64,000 nt of DNA from Coneutiohabitans sp964457925. GTDB taxonomy: Bacteria > Zhuqueibacterota > Zhuqueibacteria > Zhuqueibacterales > Zhuqueibacteraceae. Position numbers and translations under genes: made by a program. The notes beneath the pieces were generated by a model. It was not told where the DNA came from. It did not search any database and was given only the letters and a program-made list of their open reading frames with translations. The DNA is taken from assembly GCA_964457925.1 (NCBI GenBank), contig CAYWGH010000009.1, positions 124,001 to 188,000 of the forward strand. Reading direction: 5' to 3'. Shown here in pieces: positions 52,378 to 61,075 of this stretch. The stretch's first letter is position 1. Every line of letters begins with the position of its first letter.

Positions 52378-53634
52378 ATGGAGCTTGTACGACACGCCAC
52401 GACGCCATTGGCAGTCCCCGATGATCTTGCCACGCGCGACCCTCGCATCGTTTTCATGGTCAAGCTCGGGCAGGCGCTGCACCGCTATGGCGTGCCGGCG
52501 CATCGCCTCGAACAAGACATGAATCTGGTGGCGCAGCGTTTCGGCATCAGCGGCAATTTCTTCGCAACACCCACCGGAATCTTTGCCTCATTCGGTTTGC
52601 CGGAAGAACATCGCACGAGTCTCATTCGCATCGAATCAACGGAAGTGAATCTGGGGAAGCAGGCGTTGCTCAATGACTTGGTGCGCCAAGTGATTCAAGG
52701 CCGGGTCAGCATCGCCGAGGGGACTCAGACGATCGATCAAATCGTCGCCGCGCCTGCGCGCTTCGGTCCGGTCGTGAGCACAATTTGCTTCGCGCTCGCT
52801 TCCGGCTCGGCGGCAAGATTTCTGGGCGGCGGCTGGCGTGAGATTCTGGCAACGACGATCATCGGATTTCTGATCGGCACGTTGGCCGTTTTTATGGGGC
52901 GATCATCAGAAGCCAGCAAAATTTTTGAGCCAACTGCCGCGATTATCGCTTCGGCCCTGGTGGTGATTGCCGCGCAGTTTTTTGCGCCCTTTTCAATTTA
53001 TCTCACCACATTAGCGAGCCTCATCGTGTTATTGCCGGGCTTGACCTTGACTGTGGCCATGCGCGAATTGGCGACGCGCAATCTCGTCTCCGGCACCTCC
53101 CGCTTGATGGGCGCCGCCTTAGTTTTCATGCAACTCGGTTTCGGCGTGGCGCTGGGTTCACAAATCAATCGGTTGCTGCCGCCGGTTTCGTTCGCGACCG
53201 CTCCCGAACCTCTACCCGCCTGGACGCTTGGGCTGGCGCTGCTGGTTGCGCCGCTTAATTTTACCGTGTTGTTCAATGCGCGGCTGCGCGATACCGGCTG
53301 GATCATGTTGGCATGCTTGCTCAGTTTCATCGGCGCGCGCGCCGGCGCGCATCTATTGGGTCCGGAACTGGGGGTTTGCCTGGGCGCGATCTTGACCGGC
53401 ACAGCCGGCAATCTTTATGCACGCATATTGGATCGCCCGGCGGCAATCACCACGGTGCCGGCGCTCATGATGCTCGTGCCGGGAAGCATTGGCTTCGGCA
53501 GCCTGTCAAAATTCATCGAGAAAGATGTCATTTCCGGTGTGACCACGGCGTTCAGCGTGGCTCTCATTGCCGTAGCGCTGGTCACCGGCCTGTTGCTGGC
53601 AAATGTCATTGTGCCGCCGCGCCGGCATCTTTAA
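52378..53634 (+). CDS. thrE: Threonine/serine exporter, fused ThrE type
   Basis: This 418-residue inner-membrane protein carries both halves of the ThrE family. The N-terminal YjjP-like (DUF1212) half has LGQALHRYGVPAHRLEQDM, FFATPTGIFASFG and four or more helices. The C-terminal YjjB-like (DUF3815) half has LGVCLGAILTGTAGNLYARILDRPAAITTVPALMMLVPGSIGF. About ten helices are predicted. It exports threonine, serine or other small molecules using the proton gradient. The ATG at 52378 has no clear ribosome site. Confidence 0.9.
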   Translation: MELVRHATTPLAVPDDLATRDPRIVFMVKLGQALHRYGVPAHRLEQDMNLVAQRFGISGNFFATPTGIFASFGLPEEHRTSLIRIESTEVNLGKQALLNDLVRQVIQGRVSIAEGTQTIDQIVAAPARFGPVVSTICFALASGSAARFLGGGWREILATTIIGFLIGTLAVFMGRSSEASKIFEPTAAIIASALVVIAAQFFAPFSIYLTTLASLIVLLPGLTLTVAMRELATRNLVSGTSRLMGAALVFMQLGFGVALGSQINRLLPPVSFATAPEPLPAWTLGLALLVAPLNFTVLFNARLRDTGWIMLACLLSFIGARAGAHLLGPELGVCLGAILTGTAGNLYARILDRPAAITTVPALMMLVPGSIGFGSLSKFIEKDVISGVTTAFSVALIAVALVTGLLLANVIVPPRRHL

Positions 53635-53706
53635 GTTCGCCGCCGCGCGACCGCATCTGTTCCTTCTTTTTGATGATTCACTTCCAGCACTTTGAAGAGG
53701 AAAGCT

Positions 53707-54201
53707 ATGACCTGTAAAGATTTTGTCACGCTGTTCGAATACAATCGCTGGGCAAACGACTGTGTTCTTACTGCCGCTGCTAAATTGCATGACGAACAAT
53801 TCACCCGGAATTTGTCCAGCAGCTTCTCTTCCGTGCGTGATACACTTGTCCATATCATGGGCGCGGAGTGGGTTTGGCTGCAACGCTGGAAGGGAATATC
53901 GCCCGGCGCGCTGCTTGCGCCCTCCGAATTTGCCGATATTGCGGCGCTGCGCGCCAGATGGACGGACCTGATGCGCGAACAGATGGAGTTCATCAACCGC
54001 CTAACGGAGGCGGCACTGGAACAAGAGATTTCGTATATCAATTTCAAGGGCCAAAACTGGAGGTATCCCCTGGCTCGCATGCTGCAACATGTGGTGAATC
54101 ATTCCACCTATCATCGCGGGCAGGTGGCAACGCTACTGCGCCAACTCGGCGCTGCTCCGGCGTCCACCGATTTTCTTTTGTTTTTTGATCAAACACGCTG
54201 A
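53707..54201 (+). CDS. DinB/YfiT-like four-helix metal protein
   Basis: The 164-residue protein has the DinB family pattern: FEYNRWANDCVLTAAAKL at the start, VRDTLVHIMGAEWVWLQRW with the first metal His, and HVVNHSTYHRGQVATLLRQLG with the other two. DinB proteins include thiol-dependent transferases, but the substrate here is unknown. GAGGAAAG supports the ATG at 53707. It is the first of four close same-strand genes. Confidence 0.88.
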   Translation: MTCKDFVTLFEYNRWANDCVLTAAAKLHDEQFTRNLSSSFSSVRDTLVHIMGAEWVWLQRWKGISPGALLAPSEFADIAALRARWTDLMREQMEFINRLTEAALEQEISYINFKGQNWRYPLARMLQHVVNHSTYHRGQVATLLRQLGAAPASTDFLLFFDQTR

Positions 54202-54263
54202 GATGATTGGCTGTTCGAATTCAGAGCACGAAATGCTTTGCATTCTTCTTTAAGGAAAATCCT

Positions 54264-54725
54264 ATGCACGTGTTTATTGAGCGGCTGACGATCAACGAGG
54301 CGCCCCTTGTTTTCGATTGGGTAATGCGCTTGCTCACGGAGCTGGGCGAGGAAGGCGAGGAATTGGGCAGATTGGATGAAGAAGGAGTGTTGCGCGCCTG
54401 GCGCGAGCGCGGCGATCATTTTCATGTCTTTGTTGCCAAAAACCCTGATGGAGAAATTTTGGGCATCCTTACGCTAAATGAGACATTTGCCGTTTACGCC
54501 AACGGCAATTACGGCGTGATCGATGAAATGTATGTCGCTCCGGAATATCGTTCCGCCGGCGTAGGCGGCCAACTTATCGCGGCCGCGAAAGCCTTCGGCA
54601 CGCAAAAAGGCTGGAGGCGCATCGATGTCACCGCGCCGGAAGCGGAACGCTGGGAACGCACGCGCCGCTTTTATGAGCGACAAGGTTTTGTCTTTACCGG
54701 CCCCAAGCTGAAACTGATTCTATGA
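54264..54725 (+). CDS. GNAT-family N-acetyltransferase
   Basis: The 153-residue protein has the GNAT fold. The acetyl-CoA motif A is in IDEMYVAPEYRSAGVGGQLIAAAKAFG (R/Q-x-x-G-x-G/A type), and the C-terminal RRFYERQGFVFTGPKLKL closes the fold. Upstream strands include FHVFVAKNPDGEILGILTL. The substrate is unknown. AAGGAAA supports the ATG at 54264. It lies 13 bases before the deaminase gene. Confidence 0.88.
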   Translation: MHVFIERLTINEAPLVFDWVMRLLTELGEEGEELGRLDEEGVLRAWRERGDHFHVFVAKNPDGEILGILTLNETFAVYANGNYGVIDEMYVAPEYRSAGVGGQLIAAAKAFGTQKGWRRIDVTAPEAERWERTRRFYERQGFVFTGPKLKLIL

Positions 54726-54738
54726 TATGGAGGCGTGT

Positions 54739-55230
54739 ATGCCCGATGATTTGAAGTTTCTGCACCGCGCCGTCGAACTTGCCTTGCAGGCCGAACAACA
54801 AGGCAATTTGCCGATCGGCGCGCTCATCACACTCGACGGCGAAGTAATTGCCGAGGCCGGCAATGCCATGCTTGCGCCGCACTATCATCCCGGCAGGCAT
54901 GCCGAAACTGAAGCGTTGCAGCGCGTCGCGCTTGCGCTGTGGCCGCGCAGCCGTGACATGACGTGTTACACCACGCTCGAACCCTGCATGATGTGCATGG
55001 GCGCGCTGTTGCTGCATGGCGTCGGGCGGGTGGTGTTCGGCGCAAGGGACAGCGCGGGCGGCGCCGGCAAAGCGCTTGCCTGTTTGCCGCCATACTACGC
55101 CGAAGGCAAGGGCGTTCCGCTATGGCACGGCCCGCTGCTGCCGGAGATTTGTGATGATCTCTTTAAACGCGCTCTGCAACGTTTTGATCGACTCGTTGCC
55201 GGCAATCGTTCACAAACGTCCGGGAGTTGA
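54739..55230 (+). CDS. Cytidine/deoxycytidylate-family nucleoside deaminase (TadA-like)
   Basis: The 163-residue zinc deaminase has H54-A-E56 and PCMMC (C83, C86), the full zinc site and proton-shuttling Glu. The order LPIGALIT, HAETEAL, TTLEPCMMCMGALL and VVFGARDSAGGAG is close to guanine deaminase or TadA-like proteins. The C-terminus differs from true TadA, so tRNA editing is not assured. GGAGG upstream fixes the ATG at 54739. The next gene starts two bases after its stop. Confidence 0.88.
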   Translation: MPDDLKFLHRAVELALQAEQQGNLPIGALITLDGEVIAEAGNAMLAPHYHPGRHAETEALQRVALALWPRSRDMTCYTTLEPCMMCMGALLLHGVGRVVFGARDSAGGAGKALACLPPYYAEGKGVPLWHGPLLPEICDDLFKRALQRFDRLVAGNRSQTSGS

Positions 55231-55232
55231 AC

Positions 55233-55901
55233 ATGCCTTCTCCACAATTTCTGCCGCTCGCTTCCTATGAAGAATATTCGATTGATGAGATGTTAAAACG
55301 TGCGGCCGCTTTTCGCGAAATGATGCAACGCCGGCGCACCGTGCGTCATTTTTCAAACCGGCCGGTGCCGCGGGAGATTATCGCTGATTGTTTATTGGCG
55401 GCGGGCAGCGCGCCCAGCGGCGCAAATATGCAGCCGTGGCATTTTGTGGCGGTCAGCGATGCGGAGGTGAAACGCCGGATTCGCGCTGCAGCGGAGAAAG
55501 AAGAGCAGGAATTTTATCATGACCGCGCGCCGCAAGAATGGCTCGAAGCGCTTGCGCCGCTCGGCACGGACGAACATAAACCTTATTTGGAAAGCGCGCC
55601 CTATCTCATCGTTATTTTTGCGCAAAGTTTTGGCGCCCTGGCAGAGGGCCGCAAGGTCAAGAACTACTACGTGACGGAGTCTGTCGGCATTGCCACGGGC
55701 ATGCTCATCACGGCGATTCATCATGCCGGCTTGGTTTCACTTACGCACACGCCAAGCCCCATGGGCTTTTTGAATGACATTCTCGGCCGCCCGCAAAACG
55801 AGCGCGCGTATTTGATCCTGGTCGTGGGTTATCCCGCGCCCGAAGCCGTCGTTCCGGCGATCCACAAGAAAACGTTGCAAGATTTTGTGACGTTTCTGTG
55901 A
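55233..55901 (+). CDS. Nitroreductase-fold flavoprotein, iodotyrosine deiodinase-like
   Basis: The 222-residue FMN protein has RRTVRHFSNRPVP, GSAPSGANMQPWHF and the C-terminal LGRPQNERAYLILVVGYPAPEAVVP. It follows the iodotyrosine deiodinase (IYD) branch rather than ordinary nitroreductases. The substrate-binding triad Glu-x3-Tyr and Lys is present as E91, Y95 and K116 in EQEFYHD and EHKPYLE. Its role is probably reductive dehalogenation of halotyrosines (inference from family). GGGAG upstream supports the ATG at 55233. It is the last gene of the four-gene run. Confidence 0.85.
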   Translation: MPSPQFLPLASYEEYSIDEMLKRAAAFREMMQRRRTVRHFSNRPVPREIIADCLLAAGSAPSGANMQPWHFVAVSDAEVKRRIRAAAEKEEQEFYHDRAPQEWLEALAPLGTDEHKPYLESAPYLIVIFAQSFGALAEGRKVKNYYVTESVGIATGMLITAIHHAGLVSLTHTPSPMGFLNDILGRPQNERAYLILVVGYPAPEAVVPAIHKKTLQDFVTFL

Positions 55902-55927
55902 AAACGAGTTACATGGGGTGGGAGGTA

Positions 55928-58900
55928 TTAACGCGCGCCAAACAGCACAAACGGCGCCCAATTGGAGGGATGTTGCGCCGCCTTGTTTTGCGCCTGCGCA
56001 AGCTTGGCCGCACGCAGCGCTTCGGCCTTCGAGAGGCCGCGCGCCAGGTTGGCATAAAACTGATTCATCAACTCCGCGGCGGCGTGTTCGCCGGGGCGCC
56101 AGAGGCTGAGTACAAGCGTGCGCGTGCCGGCATAAAAGAATGCGCCCGCAAGCCCCAGCAGCTCCGCGCCGCTCGCCTGCGTGTCGACACTCGTTTGGCT
56201 CGCGCTCAATACGGTCAGATCCGTATTGATGCTTAAATTGAAAATATCCGCCGCCGGCAAGACCCCGTCGTTGAACAACAAACCCGAATTCATCGGATCT
56301 TGCGCGTCTAAATGCGCAAAGGTTGCCAAGTGAATAAAACGATTGCCCGGCGCATAATTTTTGAAAAAGTTTTTAGTCGCTTCGTCGTTGAGTTTATTGT
56401 GCGTTTGTTTATAGTGATCGCTGATCAGCTTGACTTCTTGCCCCGAGTAAGGCAGAAAGGGCTGCGTGCTTTGTGAGGCTTTTTCATTGCCAGCGAAGCG
56501 CACAGTCCTGTCAGACGCCCGCGCGGCAAAAGGCGCCAGGGTTAACAGCTCGGTGGCGTAATTCGAAGGCCCGCGCTTGCTGATCGTTTGCAGCATGGCT
56601 GCGGCCGGCGCATATGCCAGCGGGTGCTGCTCCAGCAAATAACCGGCATGGCTTGCGCCGGGCGCCGCTTGTGTGACCAACATATCAAAGGGCAGATAAT
56701 GCAAGATGCCGTCCGGCACAACGATCAGCGCGGCCAGCGCTTGATTTTGATTTGCTGCGGCGATGCGCGATTCCAGCGGCGCAATTAGAATCTGATAAAG
56801 TTGGTGCGCCAGCGCTTGATCGAACGGCGTTTTTTCACCGGCCGCCAATGCCCCGAGCAGCCGGGAAATCTTATCCTCCAGATTGGCCATATTGATCTTG
56901 ACCAGGTACGGATAGAATTTTTTCTTGCCGATAATAAAACTGTACAGCGCATGGTCGCTCCAGAAATATTCCAGCAACACTTCGTCATCACGCAAAATAT
57001 CGCTTTGCACCTGCTGGATTTGCAGCGGCTGCGGGAATTTCAAAGCGGCGTAGGCGGGATTGGCCAGCGCCAGCCGGCGGCGCAGCAGTTTCCATTGGTG
57101 ATCTGTCTCTTGCTGTTGCTGCAACAACACTTGCCGCCGCGCCTCGCTGAGATTCTCGCGCAAGTCCTGCTGCAAGCGCATCGTGCGAGTGATGAGGCTG
57201 CTCTCGGTCTGGCGCAGCTCGTCGTCCACGCCCAGCGTGATGTTCACCGGACCGGCAAACAACGCCTGGATGAGCGGCTGCATTTTGCCGCGTTCGAGAT
57301 AAGCAAAGGCATTATTGTAATCCTGCAATTCAAAAAACAAAGGCACGATGCGATCGTCAACGTTCACCAGCGGCATCGGCGCAAGCGCGTCTTCCGCCGC
57401 CATAACCAGACTCGGCACGCGTTCTTCGCGCAGCGCAATTGCCTGTTTGTACCACGACAATGCCGAGGCTTTCTCGCCCTGCAATTCATACAAGTAGCCG
57501 ATCTGGCCGAGTATGTCCTGCTCTAAAATTTGATCGCCCAGTCCCCGGCTCATGCGCAAACTATTCTTGAAATGCTGCAAGGCTTGCGCATAGTCCTGAG
57601 CGGCGCGGCAAACGACGCCGAGCTGCTTATACGTCACCGCCTCGCCGATTTTGTTGCCAGCCTTTTGATGAAGTTGCAACGCGGTTTGCAGGCTCGCGAC
57701 CGCTTGAAAATCATCGCCCGAGGCGGCGTAAATGCCGGCAAGCGCACGGTGCATATCGCCCTCACCGGCAAGATCTTCCAACTCTTGCTGAATTTCAATT
57801 GCCGTTTGCACATACGCGCGGGCTTTCGCATAAGCGCCGCTTTTGCGATTGAGCGCGCCGAGATAGGCCATCGCTGCAGCCGCGCCGGCGGCATTGCCGT
57901 GGTCTTGATGAAGTTTGAGCGCTTGCTGCAGCGAGGTTTCGGCGCGCTCGCCATTGCCTAACGATAGATATGTCATGCCGAGATAATTCAGCGAAGCGCC
58001 TTTTGCAGATTCCTGCTGCAACTCCTCGGCGCGTTGCAACGCTTTTTGAAAATGCGTCACCGCTTCGCGATACTTGCCCGCCCGCCGCGCCAACTCGCCC
58101 AAATGATGCAAGGAGGCGATCTCCCCGGAGTGATTGCCGGATTGCTGTTGCAACGCCAGCGTTTGCTGATGCCGGCGCACACTTTCCGCATAAGAACCGT
58201 GTTGCGTCTGCTTGCCGCCTGTTTCCTGGCGCCCGCCCGTCTGGCTGCTCTTGTCACCCAGGTCTTGATACGCTTTCAGCAATTCTTCTTTATAAAAATC
58301 CGCCTGCGCCTGATCGCCGAGCTGGGTGTAGGTCTCGACCATGCTGGTGAACAATGCGACCAAGTCGTTTAACTCGCCGTTTTTTTCCAGCAAACGCAGG
58401 GCTTCTTGATAGCGCCCGAGCGCAGCGCGATAATCTTTCATCGCAAGATGAACGTCGCCGAGAAGCTTGAGCGAAATGCCTTCCCGCAATTTGTCGCCTG
58501 CCAAGCGCCGGCCGTTGAGGGCATAATTGAAATACTTCAATGCGTTTTGATAATCTTGATTGGCGATATACATCTCACCCAGATGGTGCAACACGGCGCA
58601 TTCTCCGGCCTTGTCGCCCATCGCTTCGTAAAGCCGCAGGCTGCTGCGAAAATATTCCAACGCTTTGCGGTTTTGGTCGAGACGCTTGTGAATTTCACCG
58701 GCATTGACGATGGCTGACGCTTCACCGGCTTTGTCGCCAATATCGTTGGCGAGTGCCATGGCTTCATTCAAACTGCGCAAACCTTCCTCGGGTTTGCCGG
58801 CCAGGCCGTAGGTGACGCCAAGTTGATTGAGCGCTTTGCTCGCGCCTGCGGTGTCGTTCAACTCTCGGGAGATTCTCAACGCCTCTTGTTGATAGCGCAG

Positions 58901-60742
58901 CGCCTCGTCATAATTGCGGCCGCTGCGGCTAATGTCGCCGAGGTAAATCAAGGAGATTGCTTGCAACGGCTTGAGGTTGAAGCTTTGCGCCAAAACCAAA
59001 GCGGCTTGATGCTTTGCCGATGCCGTTTGATAATCGCCGGCGCGGCGATAGGCCATACCAAGTTGATTCAGCGTCGTGACAAGATTGGCGGTGTCACCCC
59101 CCGCCGCATAAATTTTGTAAGCAGCTTCGAGCTGCTTCAACGCATTGGCCCAATCGCCGGTCTGGCGATAGATTTCGCCCAGCAATGTCTGTCCGGCGGG
59201 AGTGGGCGCCATGAATTTGAGCAGGCGCAAGGCTTCGCGATAATTCGTTCCAGCATTCACGAGATCACCCGAAATGCGGTGGGTTTCCGCGATGTGATAC
59301 AGCATCGTGCTCTCGCCGAGCGAGTCGCGGTCGGCGCGGCAAATCTCCAGAGCGCGCTGAAAATGCCCGATCGCTTTGGCATAATATCCGTTTGCGGCGA
59401 AGATCAAACCGGCATTTTTTGAAACGAGCTTGATGTGGCGCGGATCGCCGCCTTCCAGCGTCGCCGCCAACGCCTCGCGAAAATATTTCAACGCTTGTTT
59501 GTATTGCGAGAGGCGCTGATACGTCTCGCCCAGGCGATTTAATGTTACGCCCTCGCCCGCGCGGTCATGAATCTCCTTGCGGATTTTGAGCGCCGTTTCA
59601 AACGCGGGTAGCGCTTTTTGATAATCCTGCTGATCGCTGTACAACTCGCCCAGCCGGTTCCACAAATCGGCCTGGCCGGCTTTATCCTGGGCTTTGCGCT
59701 TGAGCGTAAGCGCAGTTTCAAAAGAGAGCAGAGCCTCTTTAAATTTGCCGCGGCTGCGGTAAAACTCGCCCAAATGCGCGAGCGTCGTGCCTTCCCCGGA
59801 TTGATCGTGCGTCGCGATCATGAGATTTAACGCATCATGAAAATAAGACAATGCCTTGGCATCGTTGCCGAGAAGCTGCTGCACCTCGCCAAGCTGATTC
59901 AACACGCGCCCCATGCCGGGTTGATCGCGCGCCTCTTCCAGGAGCGCCAACGCTTTTAAATAATACTCCTGCGCCCGGCTGTAATCCCGGCCGGCTTGAT
60001 AAACCCGGCCGATGTTTTTGAGCACCCAGCCCTCGCTCGACTTGTCGAATTTTGCGCGCGCGATTTGCAGGGCTTCCTCGTATGCGGACAGCGCTTTCGA
60101 ATAATCGCCGAGATCGGAATAAATCTGGCCATAATTATTCAACAGGCTAATGCGCAGCGAGTCATTGCTGACTTGTTTCGCGATGGTTTGCGCCTGGGTG
60201 AGATAACGAAAAGCTTGTTCGTGATTGCCGGCTTCGCGATAAATCGAAGCCATTTTGTTGAGAATGCCCACCATCCCGATGCCGTCTCCTCGTGCCCGCG
60301 CTTTCGCCAGCACCTCCTGCAAATTGGCCAGCGCAAGCTGGTGATCGCCCATGCTTTCATAAATCTCGGCAATCATCTGCAAGGATTCCTGTTCGCCCTC
60401 GGTTTTATTTTGCAGCCGGAACAAATAGACGCTGCTTTCCAAAGCATCGAGCGCTTTTTCGTAATCCGCAAGTTTGTACGCTTGGGTGCCTTGATTATAA
60501 AGATAGCTTGCCAGCACATTAGCGTGAAAAGGAAAGCGCGCGACCAAGCGCTCGGCTTGCGCCTGGTTGCCGCTGCGCACCGCTGCCATGAAACCATCCA
60601 TAAACTCCTGCCCGGAAATTTCCGGCGGCGCAACAGTATCCGGCGGCGCCGGCTCCAACGCCTCTTGTCCCAACGCCCGTGCGGCGAAAGTCGAGAGCAG
60701 CAAAACAGCCAGCGTCGCGGTGATGCGAGTTCGGTGGTTCAT
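55928..60742 (-). CDS. Exported TPR-CHAT protein with lost catalytic pair
   Basis: The 1604-residue protein has a signal peptide (1-25), about 24 TPR repeats of 40 residues each (about 75-1130), and a C-terminal CHAT domain (about 1270-1604). The catalytic His, normally in ATHAH, is Phe (F1475 in LATFAHLD), and the catalytic Cys, normally in LSACQT, is Ser (S1515 in LSASQTS). The domain is otherwise well kept (GAFFYAGTRTLVLSLWRPGE, WAPFVLFGAR). So it is probably a non-proteolytic scaffold or decoy (inference). The exported location is unusual for CHAT proteases, which act inside cells. It is downstream of a cyclase gene on the same strand. Confidence 0.88.
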   Translation of the reverse strand: MNHRTRITATLAVLLLSTFAARALGQEALEPAPPDTVAPPEISGQEFMDGFMAAVRSGNQAQAERLVARFPFHANVLASYLYNQGTQAYKLADYEKALDALESSVYLFRLQNKTEGEQESLQMIAEIYESMGDHQLALANLQEVLAKARARGDGIGMVGILNKMASIYREAGNHEQAFRYLTQAQTIAKQVSNDSLRISLLNNYGQIYSDLGDYSKALSAYEEALQIARAKFDKSSEGWVLKNIGRVYQAGRDYSRAQEYYLKALALLEEARDQPGMGRVLNQLGEVQQLLGNDAKALSYFHDALNLMIATHDQSGEGTTLAHLGEFYRSRGKFKEALLSFETALTLKRKAQDKAGQADLWNRLGELYSDQQDYQKALPAFETALKIRKEIHDRAGEGVTLNRLGETYQRLSQYKQALKYFREALAATLEGGDPRHIKLVSKNAGLIFAANGYYAKAIGHFQRALEICRADRDSLGESTMLYHIAETHRISGDLVNAGTNYREALRLLKFMAPTPAGQTLLGEIYRQTGDWANALKQLEAAYKIYAAGGDTANLVTTLNQLGMAYRRAGDYQTASAKHQAALVLAQSFNLKPLQAISLIYLGDISRSGRNYDEALRYQQEALRISRELNDTAGASKALNQLGVTYGLAGKPEEGLRSLNEAMALANDIGDKAGEASAIVNAGEIHKRLDQNRKALEYFRSSLRLYEAMGDKAGECAVLHHLGEMYIANQDYQNALKYFNYALNGRRLAGDKLREGISLKLLGDVHLAMKDYRAALGRYQEALRLLEKNGELNDLVALFTSMVETYTQLGDQAQADFYKEELLKAYQDLGDKSSQTGGRQETGGKQTQHGSYAESVRRHQQTLALQQQSGNHSGEIASLHHLGELARRAGKYREAVTHFQKALQRAEELQQESAKGASLNYLGMTYLSLGNGERAETSLQQALKLHQDHGNAAGAAAAMAYLGALNRKSGAYAKARAYVQTAIEIQQELEDLAGEGDMHRALAGIYAASGDDFQAVASLQTALQLHQKAGNKIGEAVTYKQLGVVCRAAQDYAQALQHFKNSLRMSRGLGDQILEQDILGQIGYLYELQGEKASALSWYKQAIALREERVPSLVMAAEDALAPMPLVNVDDRIVPLFFELQDYNNAFAYLERGKMQPLIQALFAGPVNITLGVDDELRQTESSLITRTMRLQQDLRENLSEARRQVLLQQQQETDHQWKLLRRRLALANPAYAALKFPQPLQIQQVQSDILRDDEVLLEYFWSDHALYSFIIGKKKFYPYLVKINMANLEDKISRLLGALAAGEKTPFDQALAHQLYQILIAPLESRIAAANQNQALAALIVVPDGILHYLPFDMLVTQAAPGASHAGYLLEQHPLAYAPAAAMLQTISKRGPSNYATELLTLAPFAARASDRTVRFAGNEKASQSTQPFLPYSGQEVKLISDHYKQTHNKLNDEATKNFFKNYAPGNRFIHLATFAHLDAQDPMNSGLLFNDGVLPAADIFNLSINTDLTVLSASQTSVDTQASGAELLGLAGAFFYAGTRTLVLSLWRPGEHAAAELMNQFYANLARGLSKAEALRAAKLAQAQNKAAQHPSNWAPFVLFGAR

Positions 60743-61075
60743 GGTTGAGATCCTAGCTTAGTGCTTGCACGTAATCGTGACAGAGATAAAAAAGTCCGCG
60801 TGTTTTGTGTTGAAACATTGGCTTGCGGCGTCGCAGAGGCCTGGCGCATTCGCGCATCAAAATTCCCTTACGCGGGAGGCGGTTCAGCAACGGTCTTGCG
60901 GCAACTGAGATCGCGCGGATCAATTTCAGGTGACGGCTGCTGCTTTTGTTGGGCTTAAACTATGACACGAGTGTTGCGCCGGCAAATCCTCTGGCGAAAG
61001 TAATGTAAGTCAAGCCTGACAAACGCAACGCGATGGTTGTAAGTTCTAAAATGCAAGATTCAAGCCAATGACAAT
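60743..61075. other. Intergenic region between CHAT and cyclase genes
   Basis: This 333-base gap holds no coding frame with a ribosome site. I see no clear terminator after the cyclase gene and no consensus promoter for the CHAT gene, so the two might be co-transcribed. Confidence 0.4.
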
